DNA from: Micrococcaceae bacterium
GTDB lineage: Bacteria; Actinomycetota; Actinomycetes; Actinomycetales; Micrococcaceae
Length of the DNA stretch: 33,063 nucleotides
Assembly (NCBI GenBank): GCA_013393415.1
Contig: JABXHI010000075.1
Coordinates: forward strand, 1-33,063
Reading direction: 5' to 3'
Below the pieces are notes generated by a model, which did no database searches, was not told the DNA's origin, and worked only from the letters and a program-made list of their open reading frames with translations. Numbering within the stretch: the stretch's first letter is position 1; each line of letters begins with the position of its first letter. Position numbers and translations under genes: made by a program. Of the stretch, positions 1-7,966 are shown piece by piece.

Positions 1-44
1 TGGGCCCATTCACGGATTTCTGCCACACCAATATTCTCACTCAT
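1..44 (-). CDS. Start of a gene cut by the window edge
   Basis: An ATG at 44-42 on the minus strand opens a frame that runs off the window and reads MSENIGVAEIREWA. The phrase IREWA occurs in the C-terminal DNA-binding domain of Lsr2-type actinobacterial nucleoid proteins, but 14 residues are far too few for an assignment. No clear Shine-Dalgarno sequence precedes it. It may equally be a chance frame. Confidence 0.2.
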   Translation of the reverse strand, partial: MSENIGVAEIREWA

Positions 45-453
45 ACGACAGAATTAACACGACATTTCAGCACTGTCCGATTAAACCGCCGACACCACCA
101 AAAATAAAAGCGACTGTAGTACTAGGCACCCCAAACCCCTCAGATTTACAGATACGTATTTGAGCTATCGAGGAGTAGGTTCTGAATTCCATAAAGCGAA
201 CTTCGCGATCTATTAGACGCCCCAAACAAGCACGCTGAAGCCCCGACTTGGTGCACGATGCAGGAGACATTTCAAACCTAATCTTGGATCCAACCAATAA
301 CTGAAGTACAAGTAGACACCGACGTTTAGGTGAATGGCCGTTTAGCACCACCAGCTACACGCTTGCAGATTTGAACTTACGACCTTCGGTTCTGGCCAAG
401 TTCCCAGTCATACCTTCCAGCCTGGACCTTGGTAGGCGCCCCTTCATCGATCA
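45..453. other. Stretch without a supported gene
   Basis: I see no convincing coding sequence. The open frames here have no ribosome-binding site and a composition unlike a protein. On the minus strand, about 362-412 resembles the 3' half of a tRNA (CCGAAGGTCGTAAGTTCAAA, the T-loop-like GTTCAAATC). The T stem pairs poorly and no acceptor stem or CCA follows, so it is at most a tRNA relic or an old attachment site. Confidence 0.4.
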
Positions 454-1152
454 CTATGCAATCTCAATAACTTTCCAACCAGTTATTAGTACGGGCATTT
501 CGTCTAGAACCTTGAGCTGGTGGTTTTCTATAAACGGCTCAATCCTGAGGCCAGGTGTAAGTAGGGGTTGATTTGCTGCCACAACATGACCGTCTTGGTT
601 GACAAGGATAATGTTCGTACTTGGTCGTAAGATGTTTGAAAGTTGGGCCGTCATCTCGTGTATGTTCAGGTCCACGGAGACGACTCCCAAGGTGAGGCCA
701 TCGGCCTTCGTTACGCGAAGTGCTGGAGTCAGCGCATGATCATCAGTACCCCAAGCATCAATAAAGGGACCTGCTGCAACCACGCCGTCGCTTTCCAAAG
801 CAAGCTGGAACCATTCTGACGAACGATAGTCATAGAAGGCATCTGCTTCCGGATTACTTACGTGGAACTTAGGAGTAACTCCACCCCCTTCAGCTCGCCA
901 CCAAAGCATACCGTTGTCCTCGTCTACGCCAATCCAGGCAAAGCCAGCTCCCACTACGGTTCGTTCAAAATCTCTCAAGGCGCGAGCAACCACCGTTTCC
1001 ACCTGCTGCGACATGACTTCGAGGTGATCACTACCAAAAAACCCGATCTCCTGAAGCGCTCGAACCTGAACTTGTAAGTCGGCTAAAATTTGCCCTATTG
1101 GGGAGAACAGTGCCGAGATCTCTGCAGCTACGCGACTTAAGATTGAGGTCAT
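454..1152 (-). CDS. Free-standing Cache (PDC) sensor domain protein
   Basis: This 232-residue protein looks like a ligand-binding Cache domain. Residues about 75-215 carry the typical pattern: WWRAEGGG, then a DYRSSEWF segment, a GPFIDAWG strand, and LGVVSVDLNIHEM followed by a second NIILVNQDGHVVAA sub-domain. I see no signal peptide, membrane helix or output domain, so it should be cytoplasmic, which is unusual because most Cache domains are extracytoplasmic parts of receptors. GGAGG lies 5-6 bases before the ATG. The gene starts 30 bp after the FadR-type repressor gene and is probably cotranscribed with it. I infer that it senses the substrate or product of the catabolic locus, perhaps as a partner of the repressor. 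Its true partner and ligand are unknown. Confidence 0.75.
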   Translation of the reverse strand: MTSILSRVAAEISALFSPIGQILADLQVQVRALQEIGFFGSDHLEVMSQQVETVVARALRDFERTVVGAGFAWIGVDEDNGMLWWRAEGGGVTPKFHVSNPEADAFYDYRSSEWFQLALESDGVVAAGPFIDAWGTDDHALTPALRVTKADGLTLGVVSVDLNIHEMTAQLSNILRPSTNIILVNQDGHVVAANQPLLTPGLRIEPFIENHQLKVLDEMPVLITGWKVIEIA

Positions 1153-1182
1153 GACTCCTCCGTTTTCCTGATGACATTTTCG

Positions 1183-1938
1183 CTACCCAGCCCTGTCTTG
1201 TGACAGTTCAAAATGCAAGCGTTGAAGATCATATCCCAAACCCTCTACCAGCTGATATGTTCGGTAGTAGGCCTGTTCTGAGTCTCGCGACTTCAACGAT
1301 TCAACTATAGATGTCATATGAAATATGACCTCCTCCCGAGACGACCGCTTCTGTAAGATCAATGTGACAAAGGGTGCCAATTCGACCTGAAGTTCAATCG
1401 TAGCTTTGCTGACTCGCCCAGATCGTGAAGCAGCAGAAACGCCAATTAGGAATCTAGAAAATTTACGACGTAGTGTCACCGCGTCTTCATTGGCATGTAG
1501 ACCCTGAACAGTCAAAAGCAAAGAATCTAATTCACGTTCAGTCCCGCGCTCTGCGGCCAAACGAGACGAATGAGCCATCAAGGACATCTGCAGATCATTC
1601 AGATCACGGAGCTCAATCGGAGTTAATTGCCTGAACGTACTCTGCAAGAAGGTCAGAGTATTCGCTTCAGTTGAAGTAACAAAGGTACCGCCACTGCGTC
1701 CACGTGCTGTCCGTACTAGGCCCTCGTGACGAAGTGTTTTAATAGCATCACGAAGCGTTACTGGAGAGATACCAAGCTGCCTGGCCAAGCTCACCTCAAC
1801 GGGCAAGCGCTCACCGTCAGCGAATATTCCTACAAAAATTGCTGTTCGTAACCGATCCGCTACTTCTTGAGTTCTCCCGGTGTCATCCAACGGAGCAAGC
1901 ACCATGCGCCGACTTAATGTCGTAAGAAAATCAGCCAC
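1183..1938 (-). CDS. FadR-subfamily GntR transcriptional regulator
   Basis: This 251-residue protein has a winged helix-turn-helix at about residues 24-88 (VADRLRTAIFVGIFADGERL, then SLARQLGISPVTLRDAIKTL, then the wing GRSGGTFV). An all-helical C-terminal ligand domain of FCD type follows (EANTLTFLQ to the end). The start is GTG with GGAG six bases upstream. Family members repress nearby catabolic or transport genes and release DNA on binding a small acid or metal-chelated ligand. An exact match to the subfamily consensus TNGTNNNACNA lies about 70 bp upstream, suggesting autoregulation. The gene lies downstream of the amino-acid transport and catabolism run on the same strand, which it most likely controls. 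The Cache-domain gene follows closely. Confidence 0.88.
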   Translation of the reverse strand: MADFLTTLSRRMVLAPLDDTGRTQEVADRLRTAIFVGIFADGERLPVEVSLARQLGISPVTLRDAIKTLRHEGLVRTARGRSGGTFVTSTEANTLTFLQSTFRQLTPIELRDLNDLQMSLMAHSSRLAAERGTERELDSLLLTVQGLHANEDAVTLRRKFSRFLIGVSAASRSGRVSKATIELQVELAPFVTLILQKRSSREEVIFHMTSIVESLKSRDSEQAYYRTYQLVEGLGYDLQRLHFELSQDRAG

Positions 1939-2007
1939 AATGGCTCCGCATAAAACCCGCGCTGGTATACCGATCTCGATTCAAAGCAAACTCTCTCAGT
2001 TAGCAGC

Positions 2008-2022
2008 AGTTGTATCACAACT
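2008..2022. promoter_or_regulatory. Candidate operator of the FadR-type regulator
   Basis: The sequence AGTTGTATCACAACT is a perfect 6-3-6 palindrome. Its core TTGTATCACAA fits the FadR-subfamily consensus TNGTNNNACNA exactly. It sits about 70 bp upstream of the GTG start of the adjacent GntR-family gene, so autoregulation is the simplest reading. I did not find a second exact copy before the oxidoreductase gene that heads the run. Confidence 0.55.
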
Positions 2023-2104
2023 TTAGAAGCACATTACCAGGCTGGTCCACTCTGTTTGAGGGCATTCGCTCATCTTCCCCTTTCTAATACTCCCCTGGTA
2101 ACCC

Positions 2105-2135
2105 GGGAGACGACGTCACATAAACGTCGTCTCCC
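2105..2135 (-). terminator. Strong hairpin after the ABC transporter genes
   Basis: A perfect 12-bp stem (GGGAGACGACGT paired with ACGTCGTCTCCC) encloses a 7-nt loop, 23 bp downstream of the stop codon of the substrate-binding protein gene. No uninterrupted T tract follows on the minus strand, so termination may be inefficient. The hairpin could also serve as an mRNA 3' stabiliser. Confidence 0.55.
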
Positions 2136-2158
2136 ACTGTTATAAAGCAAATTTTTCT

Positions 2159-3004
2159 TTACTCAATAACACGTTCATCGCCGACTTCTGCTGCACTCTC
2201 AGGTAGTTGATAATCAGCTAGAATTTCGATTAGCCGACCGTTATCTCTCTGCTCTTCTACAAATTCGTTAAATGCAGCTTCGAGCTCCGAATTTGATGGA
2301 TCTATCAGAACAGAAGCCTGAGAGGGTTGATTTGTCGAAGAGACCCGGTCATCATTCTCTAAAACATTGATCTCATAATCTTGGTCTTGAGTGGAAACCG
2401 TCGCCGCACCGTAACCGTCCAAAGCAGCATCAATTCGTCCAGCGTCAAGATCTTGGGCCAATGCTAGCGAGTCCGAGTAAACTCGAGTCTCCACACCCTC
2501 CAGGTTGTTTAGATCGTCTACCCAAAGATAGCCTTCGACTGTCCCGATAGTTAGCCCGGACAGTTCATCGACCGTCGACAGACCCTCTTCTGTGTAAACG
2601 CTCAGTTCATCCAAATATAACGGCGTACTCAGTGTGACGACATCTGCACGGTCAGCGGTCCGATAAAAGCCACCCGTTGAAATATCCGCCCGTCCTTGTT
2701 CGATTGCTGGAATGGCAGTTGCGTAAGTATAGGGGGCATACTCAACTCCCAGGCAATTCGCTTCAGCAAACTCTTTAACGAGGTCACCATCAATTCCACT
2801 GATCTCGTTGCCTTCCTCTAACGAATACGGCGGGGTATTTGTCAGAGCAACAGTCACAACCCCATCCTCAGTTGTCGTGAAGCTACTTTCAGCCACGCAG
2901 TCATCAGCGACGTCCTCAGACGCAGAGCTACCACTGCAGCCGCTTAGCAACAGTGCGCCGATGGCGAGCACTGAACCGATGGCGTAAACATTGTTCCGTT
3001 TCAT
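2159..3004 (-). CDS. Amino-acid ABC transporter substrate-binding lipoprotein
   Basis: This 281-residue lipoprotein belongs to the family 3 (polar amino acid) solute-binding proteins. Residues 1-22 are a lipoprotein signal ending in the lipobox LLSGC, with Cys23 as the acylation site. The mature protein shows the bilobal pattern: TPPYSLEEGNEISGIDGDLV, then IPAIEQGRADISTGGFYRTADRAD (a hallmark region), a hinge, and ALAQDLDAGRIDAALDGYGA. I chose the ATG at 3004 because AGGAG lies 8 bases before it. A longer in-frame start 42 bp upstream lacks such a site and would bury the signal peptide. It is the last gene of the transporter set, 42 bp after the permease stop. Ligand specificity cannot be read; an amino acid or small amino compound is expected. 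Confidence 0.92.
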   Translation of the reverse strand: MKRNNVYAIGSVLAIGALLLSGCSGSSASEDVADDCVAESSFTTTEDGVVTVALTNTPPYSLEEGNEISGIDGDLVKEFAEANCLGVEYAPYTYATAIPAIEQGRADISTGGFYRTADRADVVTLSTPLYLDELSVYTEEGLSTVDELSGLTIGTVEGYLWVDDLNNLEGVETRVYSDSLALAQDLDAGRIDAALDGYGAATVSTQDQDYEINVLENDDRVSSTNQPSQASVLIDPSNSELEAAFNEFVEEQRDNGRLIEILADYQLPESAAEVGDERVIE

Positions 3005-3046
3005 TGTTATTCTCCTGTTGGTAGTAATGAGAGTGGTTTTCTTCAT

Positions 3047-3703
3047 TTAGTTCAAGTGTCGGCTTATTCGTTTTTCGAACCCTTCCACGAGCCAACCCGC
3101 CGGAACAGTGATCACGAGGTAGAGCAGCCCGGCCAGCACCAACACATCAAGATATTGGAACGTAGAAGCACCAATCGAGTAACCTCGACTGAGCAGCTCT
3201 GGGAGCCCAATCGTAAAAGCCAGTGAACTTACCTGGAATATGAGAATACAGAAGCCCATGAGCGTAGGGACGGCAATTCGTACTCCCTGAGGTATCACGA
3301 TAAATCGCAACGTGTCACCATAAGAGAGACCTAACGCGTTAGATGCTTCAGTCTCTCCCTCCGGTACGGCCCTAAGACCGGCTCGCAAAATTTCACTGGT
3401 ATATGCAGCTGTCATCATGGCCAATGCCATTACAGTGGCAATGAAAGAGTTCACAGTAAGCCCGAGAGTCGGCAGACCAAAATACACCATCTGTAACACC
3501 ACAAGGGCTGGCATGCCCCTTCCGATTTCTACTGCGACTACAGTGAAACTGCGAACCATTCGGCTTCGAACCGACGACAAGATAGCTAGCCCGAGACCCA
3601 GCGGGATCCCGACGAGCAATCCCAGAAGGGTCACCTGAATGCTTACCCAGAGACCATCGAGCAAACGGGGAAGCCACTCAACCCAATTCGTCAACAAATC
3701 CAT
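3047..3703 (-). CDS. Amino-acid ABC transporter permease (first of a pair)
   Basis: This 218-residue inner-membrane protein of the HisM/GlnP type has about five membrane segments. The cytoplasmic EAA loop that contacts the ATPase is visible at about residues 118-137 (EASNALGLSYGDTLRFIVIP). The N-terminus (RLLDGLWVSIQVTLLGLLVG) is characteristic of the family. It forms a heterodimeric channel with the neighbouring permease, whose stop codon lies one base upstream of this start. Length is normal for the family. Translational coupling is likely. Confidence 0.92.
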   Translation of the reverse strand: MDLLTNWVEWLPRLLDGLWVSIQVTLLGLLVGIPLGLGLAILSSVRSRMVRSFTVVAVEIGRGMPALVVLQMVYFGLPTLGLTVNSFIATVMALAMMTAAYTSEILRAGLRAVPEGETEASNALGLSYGDTLRFIVIPQGVRIAVPTLMGFCILIFQVSSLAFTIGLPELLSRGYSIGASTFQYLDVLVLAGLLYLVITVPAGWLVEGFEKRISRHLN

Positions 3704-3704
3704 G

Positions 3705-4343
3705 CTAATTCCCCCGGTTGTATGTGAGACGCGTCACTAGCCATCTGGACACGGCGGCCAACGGTGTACCAATTACGACGTAAACTGCGCCCGCGATTAG
3801 AAACGGAGTAATCCCGTCCCCAGTAGTTCGCGCCACTTGATTCGTAACGAACATAACTTCGACGACTCCAATCGCTGACACGACGGAGGAATCCTTCAGC
3901 AGGCTAATAAGCCAGGTCACCATTCCCGGAATCGCAGTCCGAACCGCTTGCGGGGCTATAATCGAGCCCCCTAAATCGATGGGGGACAGACCCAATGCAG
4001 CGCCAGCTTCAAATTGACCCTGGTGAACTCCTAAGATTCCTCCTCGATAAACCTCTGCAAGGTGACCGGCCGAAATAAGTGATAAGCCAACGATGGCGGC
4101 TACTAATGGATCCCATCGAATTAAGTCAGCACCCACACCAAAGAAGAGAATAAAAATGAACACGATGGGAGGTATACCTCGCAGCACGTCGATGACGGTC
4201 TTACTCAGTACACGGACGACTAGCTGTCTCGCGCGGCGGCCAAGTACAAGTGGCACTGCGAGCAATGCTCCCACACCAAAACTCACGAAAGTGGTAAGTA
4301 AAGTAATCGGCACCGCAGATAGGATCGCTAAGAATGTGCTCAT
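3705..4343 (-). CDS. Amino-acid ABC transporter permease (second of the pair)
   Basis: This 212-residue polytopic membrane protein has an EAA-type loop at about residues 112-132 (FEAGAALGLSPIDLGGSIIA) and the RGIPPIVFIFILFFGVG segment typical of polar amino-acid permeases. Its ATG overlaps the stop of the upstream ATPase gene by 4 bp (ATGA), and the next permease follows after one base. It would pair with that permease in a two-permease, one-ATPase importer like the His, Gln or ectoine (Ehu) systems. Confidence 0.92.
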   Translation of the reverse strand: MSTFLAILSAVPITLLTTFVSFGVGALLAVPLVLGRRARQLVVRVLSKTVIDVLRGIPPIVFIFILFFGVGADLIRWDPLVAAIVGLSLISAGHLAEVYRGGILGVHQGQFEAGAALGLSPIDLGGSIIAPQAVRTAIPGMVTWLISLLKDSSVVSAIGVVEVMFVTNQVARTTGDGITPFLIAGAVYVVIGTPLAAVSRWLVTRLTYNRGN

Positions 4344-5107
4344 AGCTGTCCTCTAACTGCAGCAAGGAATTTGCGTGCTCGCTCTGTCTGAGGTGCTGCA
4401 ATCAGTTCACGCGGGTTTCCCTCCTCGATGATCTGTCCATCTGCCATAATAATCAAGCGATCAGCGACCTCCGCAGCGAAATGAATCTCGTGTGTAACCA
4501 CCATCATTGTCATACCTGTATCAGCCAGTCTCCGCATGACAGACAACACTTCCATCCCTACCTCCGGGTCCAACGCGGAAGTAGGCTCATCAAATAGCAT
4601 TATGTTTGGATCAAGTGCTAAAGCGCGTGCAATCGCTACGCGTTGCTGTTGTCCGCCCGAACATTTCTGTGGATGTTGGTGTGCCTTATCTGCTACGCCA
4701 ACTTTCTCTAGCAATTCCATCGCTCGTTGAGCAGCTTCGCTTTTACTACGCTTCAAAATCCGTTCTTGCGGGAACGTCACATTGCGCAGAACAGTCATAT
4801 GTGGGAAGAGATTGAAAGATTGGAATACCATTCCAACTCTTCGTCGTAGTGCGGTGAGCTGTTGGCTTGTTATCCGGCGCGTGAAATCCAGAGTATCTCC
4901 AAGGATATTGAGTTCCCCGGCGTCTGGCTCTTCCAGCTGATTTATGCACCGCAAGAGCGTACTTTTCCCGGAGCCACTCGGCCCAATAACAGCAACGACC
5001 TCGCCTTTGCGCACGTCCACGGAGACATCATCAAGAGCGGTGTGTCGATCATAAAACTTGGAGATATTACGTAGTTGAAGAGCTAAATCTTCAGGTATTT
5101 GTGACAT
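4340..5107 (-). CDS. Amino-acid ABC transporter ATP-binding protein
   Basis: This 255-residue nucleotide-binding subunit energises the importer encoded by the next genes. Walker A is GPSGSGKST (about 42-50), the Q loop is VFQSFNLFPHMTV, the signature is CSGGQQQR (149-156), Walker B is LFDEP with D-loop SALD (171-180), and the switch His is in VVTHE. It is closest in style to GlnQ/HisP. I place the start at the ATG reading MSQIPEDLAL, which gives the normal family length and has GAAAG 8 bases upstream. Another ATG lies 15 bp earlier, and longer frames run into the aminotransferase gene. The 3' end overlaps the permease start by 4 bp. Confidence 0.92.
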   Translation of the reverse strand: MSQIPEDLALQLRNISKFYDRHTALDDVSVDVRKGEVVAVIGPSGSGKSTLLRCINQLEEPDAGELNILGDTLDFTRRITSQQLTALRRRVGMVFQSFNLFPHMTVLRNVTFPQERILKRSKSEAAQRAMELLEKVGVADKAHQHPQKCSGGQQQRVAIARALALDPNIMLFDEPTSALDPEVGMEVLSVMRRLADTGMTMMVVTHEIHFAAEVADRLIIMADGQIIEEGNPRELIAAPQTERARKFLAAVRGQL

Positions 5108-5180
5108 ATATTGAACTTTCATTCTGCTCTGACTTTGAAGGTGTGTCCTAGTCAGATAGTCTTCAAATTGCCAGTTGCAA

Positions 5181-6404
5181 TCAGTTGATAACACCTTGAG
5201 GCACATGTGCGGCACTCGGTTTGAGATGTTTTACAGCTGCGATGCTAATTCTCGCTATTTCTGAAATATGCTCGTTGTTCATTGGCGTCGAGAGTGCAAT
5301 GAGACCATTAGTTCCGATTAACAAGCCACGTTCGTAGGCTGACCACCAAAGATCATCGGCAGGAAGTTGCTCCGTGATCCTCACCAAAGAGCCTCTCCCG
5401 GCGACACACACACCAGCTTTTTCGAGAAGCCTTTTGAGGTGCTCGCCTTTCGCATTAAGCGCTTCGATCCGGGTTGCATCAAATTTCTCAAGCGCAACTT
5501 TTCCAGCAATCATGGAAATCGGGTTCGCACTAAAGGTTCCGCCCCACCCAACACTTCGAGAACCCAACGGGTCAAAAACTTTCAAGATTCGTTCAGGACC
5601 CCCAACGGCACCTACAGGGAAACCGCCACCGATGATTTTGCCTACGGTTACTAGATCTGGAGTGATGCTATATTCTTCGGTGAGACCGCCTAACGCAATT
5701 CTTAGTGTAATAACCTCATCGACAATTAATAACACTCCCAACTGTTGTGTGACTTCTCGCACGTGTCTAACGAACTTATGGGAAGCTGGTTGCAACCCCG
5801 CACGGTTGGGCATCAGGTCTATGAGCACAGCTGCGATATTCCTGCCGTGCTGAGCCATAGCTTCATCGAATGCATCCCAATCCCCCTGTGGTAAAGCAAT
5901 GACGTCTTGCCTGTTCCCGGCTGTAATTCCGGCCGCCGATTGCGCAACCACAGGATCAGAAGTGCCGTGATAGCTACCTTCAAACCGCAATACAATATCT
6001 CTCCCAGTGGCTGCGCGGGCTGCGCGAATGGCAGTCATAACTGCCTCCGTACCCGAATTTGAAAAACGCCACCTTTCATACCCAGTACGCTGTGCCAAAA
6101 GCTCCGCGAGCTGAACTTCAACTTCTGTGGGTAATCCAAACGCTGTGCCCGAAGTCAACTGCTGACGTACGGCATCACCAATATCCGGGTCAGAGTGCCC
6201 ATGAATCAAGGCCGTGTAATTATTGTTCGCGTCAATAACCTTATGACCTGCTGCATCCGTGACGTAGCAGCCTTCCCCTTTCGCGGCATAGGGCGGATGG
6301 GGCGGCACGAAGACAGTGGATCTTGTATTCCCACGGACCATGACGCGATTAGCCCGCTCAGTTAGATTTCCAGATGATGATCCACGTGGGAGATTCTGTT
6401 GCAT
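5181..6404 (-). CDS. Class III PLP aminotransferase, glutamate-1-semialdehyde-aminomutase-like
   Basis: This 407-residue fold-type I PLP enzyme shows FSNSGTEAVMTAIRAAR (phosphate-binding region, about 114-130), GSYHGTSD (143-150), the cofactor Asp-Glu in LLIVDE (229-230) and the Schiff-base lysine in VGKIIGGGFPVGA (Lys256). The overall pattern resembles glutamate-1-semialdehyde aminomutase relatives, but the position in a catabolic operon points to transamination or amino transfer of the pathway amine and not to tetrapyrrole synthesis. Its ATG overlaps the stop of the aldehyde dehydrogenase gene by one base (TAATG), so the two are translationally coupled. Substrate and acceptor are unknown. 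Confidence 0.88.
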   Translation of the reverse strand: MQQNLPRGSSSGNLTERANRVMVRGNTRSTVFVPPHPPYAAKGEGCYVTDAAGHKVIDANNNYTALIHGHSDPDIGDAVRQQLTSGTAFGLPTEVEVQLAELLAQRTGYERWRFSNSGTEAVMTAIRAARAATGRDIVLRFEGSYHGTSDPVVAQSAAGITAGNRQDVIALPQGDWDAFDEAMAQHGRNIAAVLIDLMPNRAGLQPASHKFVRHVREVTQQLGVLLIVDEVITLRIALGGLTEEYSITPDLVTVGKIIGGGFPVGAVGGPERILKVFDPLGSRSVGWGGTFSANPISMIAGKVALEKFDATRIEALNAKGEHLKRLLEKAGVCVAGRGSLVRITEQLPADDLWWSAYERGLLIGTNGLIALSTPMNNEHISEIARISIAAVKHLKPSAAHVPQGVIN

Positions 6405-7945
6405 TAGAAGCTCGCAATAGTTCGGTTTTGTTCACGCATAAAGCCCTGGAGATAATGTAGCCCCAGCCCGCCCTTACCTGTGGTGCCTGAGCGTTTCCAA
6501 CCACAGAATGACTGAACACCCGGCCACGCGCCAGTCGTGGCACCCTGCGGACGATTCGAATATACGACTCCAGCTTCGATGGTGTCGTAAAACAAATCGA
6601 GTTCGTCCTGGTCCCGAGAGTACACGCCTGCTGAGAGACCATAATCCACCGCATTTGCCTCGGCGAGAGCTTCTTCAAAACTTTCCACAAGCGTGATTGT
6701 GAGAAACGGAGCAAATAATTCAGTCCGCGTTAAAGAGTGTCCACGAGGAAGATCCGTTACCACGATAGGGTCATAGAAGTTTCCATCGTGTTCTGTTGAC
6801 TTACCGCCTGTCACAATAGAACCATCTTGCTGCGCCTGAGTGAGCGCGGCATCAATCCGCGCAGCGATCGCGTCATCTATTACAGGGCCTAAATCAGTAC
6901 GACTAGCAATAGGATCACCAACAACTAGGGCTTCTGCTTTCTGTTTAATGGCCGCAATCAATTCACCGGCGACATCTTCATGCACTATAACGCGGCGGCA
7001 GGCGCTACATTTTTGTCCCGACAGACCAAACGCGGAACGAGCGATTCCTGAAGCCGCTGCTTCGATGTCGGCGCTTTCCGCCACAATTGCCGGGTTTTGG
7101 CCTCCCATTTCTGCAAGTACCGGGCGTGGGTAACCACGTGGGCCGACTGCGCTAACAAGCTTCCAACCAACCTCGACTGAACCGGTAAAAGCAATGCCGT
7201 CGACGTCGCCTTCCACCAGTTTCTGACCAACATCGCCGCCCCCATGCACTACATTTACTACCCCTCGGGGCAGGTGACGCGCAAAAGTTTCTGCTACAAG
7301 TGCTGTAGAGCGAGGTGTCTTATCACTCGGCTTCAGAACAATCGTATTGCCCGTGACTAGCGCAGCTGTCGACATACCAACGACAAGAGCAGCGGGAAAA
7401 TTGAAGGGGGAAATGACAGCAAAAACACCGTAGGGGACCAGAATGTCCCAGTTAGTTTCGTTTTCTGATGACTTTTGCTGAGCAACATAACCTTTGTTCT
7501 TCGCGAACAACTCGGCGTAATGATCGATCATGTCCAATACTTCTTGAGCTTCACCAAAAGCCTCCAGACGAGTTTTCCCCGTTTCCGCTGAAATAACGGC
7601 GGCCATCGCAGGCAGTTGTTCCTCATAGTCATCACGGACCTTCGCCAACATTTGGTTACGGTCTTGATAGGGAGTCCGTCGCCATGACAGGGCAACCCCT
7701 TTCGCAGCCGCGATGGCTCTGGAGATCTGATCGTCGGTAGCTATAAAAGCAGCGCCCGCACGGACTTTTCCTTCAACCGGATCGATTCGTTCTACTATCT
7801 CGTCGGACGACTCCCAATTTCCATTGATCAAATTTCTCTCGGGTTCAGCATCCACTGCGCGACACTTCTGAAGCTCGGTTTCGTACTCTGTGTCAAGCCT
7901 TGGATCACCGAGCCCAGTTGCTGAGTAATCAATTTTAGTGGTCAT
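6404..7945 (-). CDS. NAD(P)-dependent aldehyde dehydrogenase, semialdehyde type
   Basis: This 513-residue ALDH-superfamily enzyme has the oxyanion Asn in ISPFNFP (Asn182), a dinucleotide loop in AFTGSVEVG (252-260), the general base Glu in LAEMGGQNP (Glu279) and the nucleophile Cys in GQKCSACRR (Cys313). The GQKCSAC context is shared with glutamate-gamma-semialdehyde (P5C) dehydrogenases, so a carboxylated semialdehyde is a reasonable substrate class, though other semialdehydes remain possible. AAAGGA lies about 8 bases before the ATG. It lies 21 bp downstream of the FAD oxidoreductase gene and its stop overlaps the aminotransferase start, so the three enzymes form one operon. Confidence 0.9.
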   Translation of the reverse strand: MTTKIDYSATGLGDPRLDTEYETELQKCRAVDAEPERNLINGNWESSDEIVERIDPVEGKVRAGAAFIATDDQISRAIAAAKGVALSWRRTPYQDRNQMLAKVRDDYEEQLPAMAAVISAETGKTRLEAFGEAQEVLDMIDHYAELFAKNKGYVAQQKSSENETNWDILVPYGVFAVISPFNFPAALVVGMSTAALVTGNTIVLKPSDKTPRSTALVAETFARHLPRGVVNVVHGGGDVGQKLVEGDVDGIAFTGSVEVGWKLVSAVGPRGYPRPVLAEMGGQNPAIVAESADIEAAASGIARSAFGLSGQKCSACRRVIVHEDVAGELIAAIKQKAEALVVGDPIASRTDLGPVIDDAIAARIDAALTQAQQDGSIVTGGKSTEHDGNFYDPIVVTDLPRGHSLTRTELFAPFLTITLVESFEEALAEANAVDYGLSAGVYSRDQDELDLFYDTIEAGVVYSNRPQGATTGAWPGVQSFCGWKRSGTTGKGGLGLHYLQGFMREQNRTIASF

Positions 7946-7966
7946 TAATAATTCCTTTCGTGGTTA

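Noticed and set aside
67..351. 94-codon minus-strand frame at the left edge
   Set aside because: No motif or start signal; several Cys/Arg-rich stretches suggest noncoding sequence.
3393..3677. Second frame inside the permease gene
   Set aside because: It is a shadow frame of the permease with no independent signal.
4340..5215. Longer start for the ABC ATPase gene at 5215
   Set aside because: It overlaps the aminotransferase gene by 35 bp and adds residues not seen in the family.
5181..6404. Assigning the aminotransferase as HemL (heme synthesis)
   Set aside because: It lies between a dehydrogenase and an amino-acid importer in a coupled operon, with no other heme gene; only the fold-level pattern is shared.
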